Positions 7,674-16,764 of a stretch of 33,818 bases of DNA are shown piece after piece (position 1 is the stretch's first letter; the number at the start of each line of letters is the position of its first letter). The position numbers were made by a program, and so were the translations under genes. The notes under the pieces were generated by a model that worked only from the letters and a program-made list of their open reading frames with translations, made no database searches and was not told the origin of the DNA. This DNA is from Flavobacteriales bacterium (lineage in GTDB: Bacteria > Bacteroidota > Bacteroidia > Flavobacteriales_F > PHOS-HE28), in assembly GCA_016703105.1 (NCBI GenBank), contig JADJCS010000021.1:1-33818 (forward strand), read 5' to 3'.

Positions 7674-9133
7674 AGCTGCTCAAGGACCTGCTCTACAGGG
7701 CACGCCTCGAACAGGTGGTCGGATCCACCCACACCGCGATCGAGAAGCTCTGCTTCGACAGCCGCGAGGTGGTCCCCTTCACCGCCTTCGTCGCGGTGAA
7801 AGGCACACGCAGCGATGGGCACGACCACATCGCTTCCGCGGTCGAACGCGGCGCTACGGCGATCATCTGTGAACACTTGCCGGAAGGGCAGAAGGAGGGC
7901 GTGACCTATGTGCGGGTGGCCGATAGCGCGCAGGCCTTGGCGCTGATGGCCGCGAACTTCTTCGATCATCCGTCCCGCGAGCTGAAGCTCGTCGGGATCA
8001 CCGGCACCAATGGAAAGACAAGTGTGGCCACCCTGCTCTACCGCCTTTGCCGCACCCTCGGCATCAAGGCGGGTTTGATCAGCACCGTGGAGATCCGGAT
8101 CGGCCAGCGCACGGTCCCCTCCACACACACCACACCCGATGCCGTTCGCTTGAACGAGCTGCTCGCCGAGATGGTGGCGGAGAAGTGTACGCACTGCTTC
8201 ATGGAAGTGAGCAGTCACAGCGTGGTGCAGGAGCGCATCACGGGTCTGGAGTTCGACGTGGCCGTGTTCACCAACATCACGCACGATCACCTGGATTACC
8301 ACGGGACCTTCGCGGCCTACATCGAAGCGAAGAAGCGCTTCTTCGATCAGCTCGGCCGCAATGCCTTGGCCCTGGTGAACGCCGACGACGTGAACAGCGC
8401 CGTGATGGTGCAGAACACCAAGGCCACCAAGCGCTCCTTCGCCGTGCAGGGTTTGGCGGACCACCGCGCCCGCATCATCGAGAACCAGCTCACCGGCCTG
8501 CATCTGAACATCGATGGCCGGGATGTGTACACGCGGCTGGTCGGTGCTTTCAATGCGAGCAATTTGCTCGCCGTCTATGCCACCGCGGTGCATCTCGGTC
8601 TGCAACCGGTGGATGTGCTCACCGCGCTCAGTGATCTGGAACCTCCGCGCGGGCGCTTCCAGGTGGTGCGCGGTGCGAGCGGGGTGCTCGGCATCGTGGA
8701 CTACGCGCACACGCCTGACGCACTGAAGAACGTGCTCGCTACGATCAATGAAGTGTGTGGCGATGAAGAGCAGGTGATCACCGTGGTGGGTTGCGGCGGT
8801 GATCGCGATCGCACAAAGCGCCCGGTGATGGCCCGCCTCGCGGTGGAACTCAGCCACCGCGTGGTGCTCACCAGCGACAATCCGCGCAGCGAAGACCCCA
8901 TGGCCATCCTTCAAGAGATGCGCGGCGGGATCCCGGCCCTGGATGCGGATCGCGCGTTCGTCAACGCCGATCGGCGTGAGGCCATCCGCCAGGCGGTTTC
9001 CATGGCACGGCCGGGCGATGTGGTGCTGGTAGCGGGCAAAGGGCATGAGACCTACCAGGAGATCTCCGGGGTGAAGCACCCTTTCGATGATGCCGCTGTG
9101 CTGAAGGAAACGCTTGAACTGATGCACAAGTAA
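7670..9133 (+). CDS. murE: UDP-N-acetylmuramoyl-L-alanyl-D-glutamate--2,6-diaminopimelate ligase MurE
   Basis: MurE adds the third residue of the peptidoglycan stem peptide using ATP. The 487-residue protein has the Mur N-terminal domain (LCFDSREV), the P-loop TGTNGKT at 111-117, the THTTPD segment, and YIEAKKRFF around 218-225, which carries the lysine that is carbamylated in Mur ligases. DNPR at 403-406 is the signature of enzymes that select meso-diaminopimelate over lysine. Wall chemistry is therefore predicted to be mDAP, as expected for Bacteroidota. The gene overlaps ftsI (ATGA) and mraY (TAATG), indicating translational coupling. No frame problems. Confidence 0.97.
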   Translation: MKLLKDLLYRARLEQVVGSTHTAIEKLCFDSREVVPFTAFVAVKGTRSDGHDHIASAVERGATAIICEHLPEGQKEGVTYVRVADSAQALALMAANFFDHPSRELKLVGITGTNGKTSVATLLYRLCRTLGIKAGLISTVEIRIGQRTVPSTHTTPDAVRLNELLAEMVAEKCTHCFMEVSSHSVVQERITGLEFDVAVFTNITHDHLDYHGTFAAYIEAKKRFFDQLGRNALALVNADDVNSAVMVQNTKATKRSFAVQGLADHRARIIENQLTGLHLNIDGRDVYTRLVGAFNASNLLAVYATAVHLGLQPVDVLTALSDLEPPRGRFQVVRGASGVLGIVDYAHTPDALKNVLATINEVCGDEEQVITVVGCGGDRDRTKRPVMARLAVELSHRVVLTSDNPRSEDPMAILQEMRGGIPALDADRAFVNADRREAIRQAVSMARPGDVVLVAGKGHETYQEISGVKHPFDDAAVLKETLELMHK

Positions 9134-10380
9134 TGCTGTACCATTTGTTCAAAGCGATGGACTTCGCGCTGCCCGGATCGGGGGCGTTCAACTTCATCTC
9201 CTTCCGCGCGGCGATGGCGGTGTTCGCCTCACTGATCATCAGCCTGTGGTTCGGCAAAGGCATCATCAAGCTCTTGCGCCGCATGCAGGTGGGCGAGACG
9301 GTGCGTGATCTCGGATTGGAGGGGCAGCTCAGCAAGCAGGGCACACCCACCATGGGCGGCCTCATCATCCTCAGTGCGATCCTGATCCCCACGCTGCTCT
9401 TCGCGAAGTTGAACAATATCTACATCCTGTTGATGCTGGTGGTCATCGTATGGCTCGGCGTTATCGGCTTCATCGACGACTACATCAAGGTCTTCAAGAA
9501 GGACAAGCGCGGCCTGGCCGGCAAGTTCAAGGTGGTGGGGCAGGTGGGGATCGGGATCATCGTGGGTGCGGTGGTCTATTTCCATCCTTCCATCCGCACC
9601 AAGGTGGAGGTGCCACAGGTGCTCGCGGACCAGCTGGACCCCGCCGCGCTGAGTACGTTCATCGAAGAGGACGGCACCGCGCACTATCTGTTGGACCGTA
9701 AGAGCCCGAACACGACGATCCCTTTCGTCAAGGGCAATGAGTTCAACTACTCGTCCATCCTCGGCCTCTTCGGCCGCGAGGCGCGCGGCTACACCTGGTT
9801 GCTCTACATCGTCATCGTCATCTTCATCATCACCGCCGTTAGCAACGGGGCCAATATCACCGATGGCCTGGACGGACTGGCCACCGGTACATCGGCCATC
9901 ATGGTTTTGGCGCTCGGTGTGCTCGCCTATGTGAGCGGTAACATCATCTTCTCGGAGTACCTGGACATCATGTACATCCCCGAGAGCGGGGAACTCGCGG
10001 TGTTCATCGGGGCCATGCTGGGGGCGTGCATCGGCTTCCTCTGGTACAACGCTTACCCGGCCCAGGTCTTCATGGGTGATACAGGCAGCCTCGCGCTGGG
10101 CGGGATCATTGCGACCCTGGCCATCCTCGTCCGAAAGGAGCTGTTGATCCCCGTGTTGTGTGGCGTGTTCCTCGTGGAGAACCTGAGCGTGGTGATGCAG
10201 GTGTCCTGGTTCAAGTATACGCGCAAGAGGTACGGTGAGGGGCGCAGGATCTTCCTGATGTCGCCGCTGCACCACCATTTCCAAAAGGCCGGCATACACG
10301 AGAGCAAGATCGTGAGCCGCTTCTGGATCGTCGGCATCATGCTCGCCGTGCTGAGCATCGTAACCCTCAAGCTGCGATGA
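9133..10380 (+). CDS. mraY: Phospho-N-acetylmuramoyl-pentapeptide-transferase MraY
   Basis: MraY transfers phospho-MurNAc-pentapeptide to undecaprenyl phosphate, making lipid I at the inner membrane. The 415-residue polytopic protein has the motifs GTPTMGG, the DDYIKVFKKDKRGL loop that carries the catalytic aspartates, NITDGLDGLA, FMGDTGSLALGG, and HHHFQ in the last cytoplasmic loop. The length is at the long end because of an insert at about residues 150-200, common in Bacteroidota MraY. It overlaps murE by one base and murD by four. Confidence 0.97.
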   Translation: MLYHLFKAMDFALPGSGAFNFISFRAAMAVFASLIISLWFGKGIIKLLRRMQVGETVRDLGLEGQLSKQGTPTMGGLIILSAILIPTLLFAKLNNIYILLMLVVIVWLGVIGFIDDYIKVFKKDKRGLAGKFKVVGQVGIGIIVGAVVYFHPSIRTKVEVPQVLADQLDPAALSTFIEEDGTAHYLLDRKSPNTTIPFVKGNEFNYSSILGLFGREARGYTWLLYIVIVIFIITAVSNGANITDGLDGLATGTSAIMVLALGVLAYVSGNIIFSEYLDIMYIPESGELAVFIGAMLGACIGFLWYNAYPAQVFMGDTGSLALGGIIATLAILVRKELLIPVLCGVFLVENLSVVMQVSWFKYTRKRYGEGRRIFLMSPLHHHFQKAGIHESKIVSRFWIVGIMLAVLSIVTLKLR

Positions 10381-11723
10381 GGAAGCTCGTGGTCCTCGGT
10401 GCGCAGGAGAGCGGCGTGGGCGCGGCCTTGCTCGCGAAGAAGCTCGGCATTCCCGTGTTCGTGAGCGATGGAGGCAGTATCAAGCCGAACTACCGCGAAA
10501 CGCTCACGGCGAACGGCATCGATTTCGAGGAAGGCGGCCACACGGCCGTGAAGGTCCTGGATGCCGATGAAGTGGTGAAGAGCCCGGGCATCCCGGATAC
10601 CGCTACGCTGGTGGCCGCCGCCATCGACCGCGGCATCCCGGTGATCAGCGAGATCGAACTGGCGGCACGCCATACCACTTCGCCCATCGTGGCCATCACC
10701 GGTAGCAACGGCAAGACCACCACCACCTTGCTCACCCACCACATCCTGCGTAAGGCAGGGCTCGATGCGGGATTGGGCGGCAACGTAGGGCGCAGCTTCG
10801 CCGGGCTTCTTGCGGAACGCGACCACGCGCTGTACGTGCTCGAACTGAGCAGCTTCCAGTTGGACGGGATCCGCGCCTTCCGCCCGCATATCGCGGTGCT
10901 GCTCAATATCACTCCGGACCATCTGGACCGGTACCAGTACAACATGGACCACTATGCGGCCAGCAAATTCCGCATCGCCATGAACCAGACCGCTTCGGAC
11001 CATTTCATCCATAGCGATGATGACCCCGAAGTGCGACGCGGCCTCGCGGAACATTCCGTGCGCGCGCGGCGCTGGCCGATCAGTATCGAACACCATGTGC
11101 CGGAAGGAGGCTTCCTCCGTGACGGCCATCTCCATATCAACGCTTCCACCCACCCGGACCCAACCCCCCTTCGCATGAGCCTGATCGAACTAGCGCTACA
11201 AGGCAAGCACAACGCCTACAATTCCATGGCCGCAGGCATCGCCGCCCGTATCCTCGAAGTGCGCAAGGAGACCGTACGCGAAAGTCTCAGCGACTTCCAG
11301 AACGTGGAGCACCGGCTGGAGCGCGTTGGCCTGGTGAACGGCGTCGAGTTCATCAACGACTCCAAGGCCACGAACGTGAACAGCGCTTGGTACGCCTTGG
11401 AAACAATGGATAAACCCGTGGTCTGGATCGTCGGTGGCGTGGACAAAGGCAACGACTATACGGCGCTGATGGACCTGGTGAAGAACAAGGTGAAGGCCAT
11501 TGTATGCCTCGGAAAGGACAATGAGAAGCTGCGCAAGGTCTTCGAAAGCAAAGTGCCGCATTTTGTGGAGGTGGACACCGCGGAGCGTGCGGTGAACGTG
11601 GGGTACGAGCTCAGCGAGCCGGGCGATGTGGTCCTGCTCAGCCCCGCATGCGCCAGCTTCGATCTATTCGAGAACTACGAGGAACGGGGCCGCAAGTTCA
11701 AAACCGCCGTGAAGGCACTCTGA
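10377..11723 (+). CDS. murD: UDP-N-acetylmuramoyl-L-alanine--D-glutamate ligase MurD
   Basis: MurD adds D-glutamate to UDP-MurNAc-L-Ala. The 448-residue protein has a Rossmann-like N-terminal domain (LVVLGAQESGVGAALLAKK), the P-loop GSNGKT at 109-114, the central ATPase domain with LNITPDHLDR, and the C-terminal glutamate-ligase domain with HRLE, INDSKATNVNS, GGVDKG and SPACASFD. All the usual motifs are present, so this is the functional MurD. A second, truncated MurD-like gene follows 32 bases downstream. Confidence 0.97.
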   Translation: MRKLVVLGAQESGVGAALLAKKLGIPVFVSDGGSIKPNYRETLTANGIDFEEGGHTAVKVLDADEVVKSPGIPDTATLVAAAIDRGIPVISEIELAARHTTSPIVAITGSNGKTTTTLLTHHILRKAGLDAGLGGNVGRSFAGLLAERDHALYVLELSSFQLDGIRAFRPHIAVLLNITPDHLDRYQYNMDHYAASKFRIAMNQTASDHFIHSDDDPEVRRGLAEHSVRARRWPISIEHHVPEGGFLRDGHLHINASTHPDPTPLRMSLIELALQGKHNAYNSMAAGIAARILEVRKETVRESLSDFQNVEHRLERVGLVNGVEFINDSKATNVNSAWYALETMDKPVVWIVGGVDKGNDYTALMDLVKNKVKAIVCLGKDNEKLRKVFESKVPHFVEVDTAERAVNVGYELSEPGDVVLLSPACASFDLFENYEERGRKFKTAVKAL

Positions 11724-11755
11724 TCCGGAACGTATCGATCCATATCCCACGGACC

Positions 11756-12276
11756 ATGGACAACGAAACCCTGCACCGCCTTACCGCGGCACGCAACGCC
11801 GCCGATCTGGTGCGCGCACGCAGCCGAGCGTTGGGCGAACTGGTGAGCGCGCCGCACCGCTTGGAGTTCACAGGCACGCTGCGTGGCGTGGAATACATCA
11901 ATGATTCGAAGGCCACCTACCTCGATGCTTCCCTGGCCGCCATCGCCGCCATCGAAAAGCCCGTGGTGTGGATCACCGGCGCACTGCCGGAGGATGCGCG
12001 GCACGAGGGTGTGCGTTCCTTTCTGCACGAGCACCTGAGCGCATTGGTCCTCTTCGGGGCCGAAGGGGCCGAACGTGTCGAGGAACTGCGCCCCTGGATG
12101 GAACAGGTCTACCACGCCACCGAACTGCGGACCGCTGTATTCCTGGCGCACGAACTCGCGCGCAGTGGTGATGTGGTGCTGTTCAGTCCCGCCTGCCCCA
12201 GTGGTGAAGGCTTCGCCAACTACGAGGAGCGCGGGCACGCTTTCAAACGCATGGTGGCGATCTCTCGATCACCTGA
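11756..12276 (+). CDS. Stand-alone MurD C-terminal (glutamate-ligase) domain protein, probable 3' frameshift
   Basis: The ATG at 11756 opens a protein of about 173 residues that matches only the C-terminal third of MurD. Shared with the MurD just upstream are HRLE, GVE(Y/F)INDSKAT, KPVVWI, DVVLFSPAC and NYEERG. The N-terminal and ATP-binding domains are absent, GGVDKG has become TGALPED, and SPACASFD has become SPACPSGE. It therefore cannot be a complete ligase. As written the frame runs on into ftsW; restoring one base near 12258 gives an end ...DLSIT with TGA at 12274-12276, five bases before ftsW. Likely origin is a partial duplication of murD that has been kept. Its role is unknown: a regulator or a partner of MurD are possibilities. 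Confidence 0.7.
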
Positions 12277-12281
12277 ACGCC

Positions 12282-13465
12282 ATGAACCGTCTCTTCAAAG
12301 AACACCTCCGCGGGGACAAGACCATCTGGATGGTGGCCTTGCTGCTGGGCATGGTCAGCTTGCTGGCCGTGTACAGCTCTATCGCGTCGCTGGCGTTCAA
12401 GCGCGAAGGCGGAAGCACGCTGCACTTCCTGTTCAAGCACGGCATGATGCTAGCGACCGGTGGGGTGATCATGTACTACGCCCACCGATTGAAGTTCGGC
12501 GTGTACTCGAAGCCTCCCAGCTGTTGTTCGGTGTGACCGTGGGGCTCCTGGTGCTTACACTGGTGTTGGGCACCAATTTGAACGACGCCAGTCGCTGGTT
12601 GCGCATCCCCATCATCGGCCAGAGTTTCCAGACGAGCGATCTGGCGAAGGTCGTGCTCATCGTCTATCTGGCGCGTGTGCTCGGCAAACGGCACGAGGAG
12701 CCCTGGACCTTCCGTGATGTGATGCTGAAGCTCATGCTACCGATCGGCGCCATTTGTGGAACCATCCTCCCCGCCAATTTCAGTACGGCCGCACTGCTCT
12801 TCCTGGTCTGTATGGTGGTCCTGTTCATCGGTGGTGTTCCGCTGAAATGGATCGGCGCGGTGGTGCTGTTGGCCGCAGGTTCGTTCGCCCTGTTGATCGC
12901 CGCAAACGAGATAGGCGACCTCGGGGTGCTGCCCCGCGTGGAGACCTGGCAGGCACGCCTGGAGCACCACGGCAGTGACGACAGCGACGCGAACTACCAG
13001 GTGGAACACGCCAAGATCGCGATCGCCAGCGGTGGGCTGCTGCCCAACGGCCCGGGCAGCGGTACGTCGCGGAATTTCCTGCCGCACCCTTACTCCGACA
13101 TGATCTATGCCTTCATCATAGAAGAGTATGGCAGCATCCTCGGAGGTCTGGGCTTGCTGTTGCTCTATGTGATCCTGATGGGACGCGCGGTCCGCATCGC
13201 ATCGAAATGCCCGAAGGTATTCGGTTCACTGGTAGCCGTGGGTCTCAGCCTCAGTCTCGTACTACAGGCGATGATCAATATGGCCGTGGCCGTCAATCTC
13301 GTTCCGGTAACAGGCCAGCCGCTTCCGCTCGTGAGCATGGGCGGAACCTCGATCTGGTTCACGTGTTTGATGATCGGCATAGTGCTAAGTGTGAGCCGCA
13401 GTGTGTACGACGAAGTCCAGGAAGATGTCCAACCCAAACCCAGGACCGCGACAGCGGCCGCTTAA
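12282..13465 (+). CDS. ftsW: Septal peptidoglycan polymerase FtsW (SEDS family), one frameshift
   Basis: FtsW is the SEDS glycosyltransferase that polymerises lipid II at the septum with FtsI. The ATG at 12282 gives MNRLFKEHLRGDKTIW followed by the first membrane helices. The frame breaks near 12508, where one G was probably lost in FGVYSKASQLLFG, and continues to 13465. SEDS hallmarks follow: NDASRWLRIP, QTSDLAKVVLIVYLA, the large extracellular loop with ANYQVEHAKIAIASGG, HPYSDMIYAFIIEEYG, and PVTGQPLPLVSMGGTS near the C-terminus. Reconstructed length is about 394 residues, normal. Its end overlaps murG by 41 bases. Confidence 0.94.
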
Positions 13466-14588
13466 GCTGATGATCAGCGGCGGTGGCACCGGCGGGCACA
13501 TCTTCCCGGCGATCGCCATCGCGAACGCCGTGCGCGAGCGTGAGCCCGACGCCGATGTGCTGTTCGTGGGGGCGCTCGGCAAGATGGAAATGGACAAGGT
13601 CCCCGCCGCTGGATATCGTATCGAAGGGTTGCCGATCCGTGGGTTCCAACGCGGCTCGATCCTGAAGAACCTCGCGCTGCCCTGGCGGCTGTTGCGAAGC
13701 ATCATGAAGGCGCGCGCTCTCGTTCGCACGTTCAAGCCCCATGTGGCGGTGGGCGTTGGTGGATATGCGAGCGGCCCGTTGCTCGCTGCAGCGCAGCGCA
13801 TGGGCGTGCCCACCTTGATCCAGGAGCAGAACAGTTTTCCTGGGAAGACGAACATCTACCTCGCGAGGCGCGTGGATAGCATCTGCGTGGCCTACGATGG
13901 TATGGAGCGCTGGTTCCCCAAGGAAAAGCTGCACCGCACGGGGAACCCGGTACGCCTCGAAGTGGTCCGCATCGAAGGGAAGCGCGGCATCGGCATGAAG
14001 CACTTCGGTCTGAGGGATGGATCACCCGTGCTCTTCGTCACCGGAGGAAGCCTTGGTGCTCGTGGCATCAACAAGGGCATCGCTAAAGCGCTTCCGCAGT
14101 TGAAAGCCCAGGGCGTCCAGGTGATCTGGCAGACCGGTTCGCCGTTCCTCGCACAAGCGCGCGAAGCCGCGATCGCCCTGGGGTATGATGGCTGTATCGT
14201 CACGGAGTTCGTGGAGCGTATGGACCTGGCGTATGCCGTGGCCGATCTGGTGGTTGCCCGCGCCGGAGCGATAAGCGTGAGCGAGCTCTGCCTGGTGAAG
14301 CTCCCCGCCATCCTCGTGCCCCTGCCCACCGCCGCGGAGGATCACCAGACGATGAACGCACGTGCGCTCACCGATCGCGGTGCGGCGATCCTCGTCCGCG
14401 ACGAACGCACCGAAGAGGACCTGGGGCCGACCATCATCAAGCTGATCACCGATCAGGGGGCATTGCAGGACCTGCGCCTGCGCATCGCCGGGCTGGGCCG
14501 TCCGGATGCGGCGAAGGCCATCGCGGAGGAGACCATCCGTCTGGCGCGTACCACTCCCTCGCAGCGGGTAGCTGTGGAAGCGGCATGA
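13425..14588 (+). CDS. murG: UDP-GlcNAc:lipid I N-acetylglucosaminyltransferase MurG
   Basis: MurG adds GlcNAc to lipid I to form lipid II on the inner face of the membrane. The start at 13425 (MSNPNPGPRQRP) gives a 387-residue protein. It carries the GGGTGGHIFPA glycine-rich loop, a second G-loop (TGGSLGARGINKG), RAGAISVSEL and the UDP-GlcNAc binding stretch PLPTAAEDHQTMNA. Starting here means a 41-base overlap with ftsW; the alternative ATG at 13470, after the ftsW stop, would leave only one residue before the G-loop strand and is less likely. The stop overlaps murC (ATGA). Confidence 0.95.
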   Translation: MSNPNPGPRQRPLKLMISGGGTGGHIFPAIAIANAVREREPDADVLFVGALGKMEMDKVPAAGYRIEGLPIRGFQRGSILKNLALPWRLLRSIMKARALVRTFKPHVAVGVGGYASGPLLAAAQRMGVPTLIQEQNSFPGKTNIYLARRVDSICVAYDGMERWFPKEKLHRTGNPVRLEVVRIEGKRGIGMKHFGLRDGSPVLFVTGGSLGARGINKGIAKALPQLKAQGVQVIWQTGSPFLAQAREAAIALGYDGCIVTEFVERMDLAYAVADLVVARAGAISVSELCLVKLPAILVPLPTAAEDHQTMNARALTDRGAAILVRDERTEEDLGPTIIKLITDQGALQDLRLRIAGLGRPDAAKAIAEETIRLARTTPSQRVAVEAA

Positions 14589-15950
14589 GCATCCGTCCAC
14601 ATAGCCTCTTCTTCGTCGGCATCGGCGGGATCGGCATGAGCGGGCTCGCGCGCTACTTCCGCCAGCAAGGTGCGCGCGTGGCCGGATACGATCGTACACC
14701 CTCCGCGCTCACCGATCGACTGCGTGCCGAAGGGATCGATGTACAGTTCGACGAGGATCCGGAGCTGATACCGGTCGATCTGCGCCATGCGGCGAAGGAG
14801 GTACTCGTGGTGCGCACGCCTGCCGTGCCAGCCTCCAGCCCCTTGCTCGTGTACTGGAACGAACAGGGCGCGCGCATACTGAAGCGCAGCGAAGTGCTCG
14901 GCATGATCACCGAGGACCGCCGCACCATCGCCGTGGCCGGCACGCATGGCAAGACCACAGTGAGCACGATGGTCGCGCATCTCTTGCGCCACGGGGGCAA
15001 ACGCATCAATGCTTTTCTCGGCGGTATCAGCGTCAACTACGGCACCAATGTGCTGCTCGATGCGCAAGCCGAACTGAACGTGGTCGAAGCGGATGAGTAC
15101 GACCGCAGTTCTTGCGCCTGCATCCGTCGGAGGCCATCATCACCGCGATGGATCCGGACCATTTGGACATCTATGGAACACCGGAGGCCATGGTGGCTTC
15201 CTACAACGAGTTCGCGGCCTTGTGCACCGGTCGCATCCTCGTGCATGAACGCGCCTCCTCCGCGCTGGTGAAAGGTGAACGCACGAGCTATGCGATCGAT
15301 GGCAAGAGCGTTCCGCGCGCGGAAAGGTGCGTGTGGAGAACGGGGCGTACCATTTCGACCTGGTCACCGAACGCGGCACTTTACGCGACCTGCGTTTAGG
15401 AATGCCGGGACGGCACAACGTGGAGAACGCCACCGCTGCCGCGGCCATGGCGCAGTATGTCGGTGTGGATGATGAACGCTTGCGCGAGGGGCTCGCTTCG
15501 TTCAAAGGTGTCGAACGCCGCTTCCAAACGATCGTGGCCAATGCGCACATGGTCTATGTGGACGACTATGCGCATCATCCTGCCGAACTGGAAGCGACGA
15601 TCCGTTCCGCTCGCGAGCTCTATCCCGGGCGCCACCTCACCGGCATCTTCCAGCCGCATCTCTTCACCCGCACGCGCGACTTCGCACCGGGTTTCGCTAA
15701 CAGTCTGGCGCTGCTGGACACGCTGTTCCTTCTCGATATCTATCCGGCGCGCGAGGAACCCATCCCCGGCATCACCTCGGAATGGCTGCTCCAGCAAGTG
15801 CCGATGCAGGACAAGCATCTGCTCATGAGCGACGAAGTGCTGCGCCGGATCGCGGAAGTGCACATCGACGTACTGCTGACCCTGGGTGCCGGCGACATCG
15901 ATCGCCTCGTGCCGCGCATCGCCGAACTCCTTCAACACCAAGCCGCATGA
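14585..15950 (+). CDS. murC: UDP-N-acetylmuramate--L-alanine ligase MurC, two frameshifts
   Basis: MurC adds L-alanine to UDP-MurNAc, the first peptide step. It has the N-terminal GIGGIGMSGLARYF loop, the P-loop GTHGKTT and VVEADEYDRS. The frame then breaks at about 15109, where a T of a TTT run appears to be missing: RSFLRLHPSEAIITAMDPDH is restored by adding it. A second break at about 15320 is repaired by one G (PRAGKVRVENGAYHFDLVTE). The C-terminal domain reads GVERRFQTI, DDYAHHPAEL and FQPHLFTRT. The total is about 455 residues. It is overlapped at both ends by its neighbours. Confidence 0.95.
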
Positions 15951-16750
15951 AGAACCCCCGCAAACTCCTTCGTCCTGTGCTGATGGCGGCTGTGGCGGTG
16001 CTCCTGGTCGGCGCTCTGGGCTTCGTGGAACGCACCGCGGACCGTCGGCCGGTGCAGGACCTCGCCATCGAAGTGCGCGGCATGGACGGTGCGCACTTCA
16101 TCACCGAACAGCAGGTGCGTGAGGAGGTGCTGAACATGGGCGGTGCGGTGATCGGCGTGCCGCTCGCCGAGATGGACATCCGCGCCATTGAAGACCACCT
16201 GCGCGCCATTCCTTGTGTTTCGCGCGCGGAGGCCTATCACACGTTGGATGGCGTGCTGCATGTGCGCGTGGACCAGCGGGCGCCCGTGGTGCGCGTGTTC
16301 GATCGCGATGGGACCACGTACTATATCGATGCGGAAGGACACACGATGCCGCTGAGCAGTGCCCATACCCCGCGCGTGCCCGTGGCGCTGGGCGAGTTGC
16401 ACATGCCCGGTGCTTCCACCACGGTGCTCAACGTGACGGATGGCGACAGTCTGATGCGCTTGTCCCGGTTGAACCAAGTGTTCCGCATCGCTTCCTTCAT
16501 CCGCGCCGATCCCTTCCGCGATGCGCTGATCGACCAGATCGTGGCCACGCCGGATGGAGAGTTCGAACTGATCCCCCGCGTCGGCGCGCAGCGTGTGCGC
16601 ATCGGCGATGGCACCGCCCTTGAAGAACGATTCGCCAAGCTGCGCCTGTTCTATGCGGAAGGCATCAAGCAGACCGACTGGCGCCGCTATTCCACCATCG
16701 ACCTCCGCTTCGACGCGCAGGTCGTCTGCACCCAACGAACAACGCCCTGA
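15947..16750 (+). CDS. ftsQ: Cell division protein FtsQ/DivIB
   Basis: FtsQ is a bitopic division protein that links early and late divisome parts. The 267-residue protein starts at ATG 15947 overlapping the murC stop. It has one membrane helix at about residues 9-26 (VLMAAVAVLLVGALGF), a POTRA-like segment beginning FITEQQVREEV, and the beta-domain with RVDQRAPVVRVFDRDG and YYIDAEGHTMPLS, a conserved pattern of FtsQ in Bacteroidota. The C-terminal segment has YSTIDLRFDAQVVC. Sequence conservation is low in this family, so position between murC and ftsA is part of the evidence. Confidence 0.9.
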   Translation: MKNPRKLLRPVLMAAVAVLLVGALGFVERTADRRPVQDLAIEVRGMDGAHFITEQQVREEVLNMGGAVIGVPLAEMDIRAIEDHLRAIPCVSRAEAYHTLDGVLHVRVDQRAPVVRVFDRDGTTYYIDAEGHTMPLSSAHTPRVPVALGELHMPGASTTVLNVTDGDSLMRLSRLNQVFRIASFIRADPFRDALIDQIVATPDGEFELIPRVGAQRVRIGDGTALEERFAKLRLFYAEGIKQTDWRRYSTIDLRFDAQVVCTQRTTP

Positions 16751-16764
16751 TAAACGAAGCACAC

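Noticed and set aside
7547..9127. A 526-residue open frame on the minus strand
   Set aside because: It is antisense to murE, which has every family motif. The long frame comes from high GC content and codon bias; its translation is His/Gly/Ala-rich with no domain.
9229..10299. A 356-residue minus-strand open frame opposite mraY
   Set aside because: Antisense shadow of an intact mraY; composition is charged and repetitive and no start signal is visible.
10053..11153. A 366-residue minus-strand open frame spanning mraY and murD
   Set aside because: It crosses two well-supported genes on the other strand and shows no recognisable family.
15109..15325. Programmed frameshifting in murC
   Set aside because: The two breaks are ordinary single-base losses in T and G runs with no slippery heptamer and pseudoknot arrangement evident; murC is essential and not known to be recoded.
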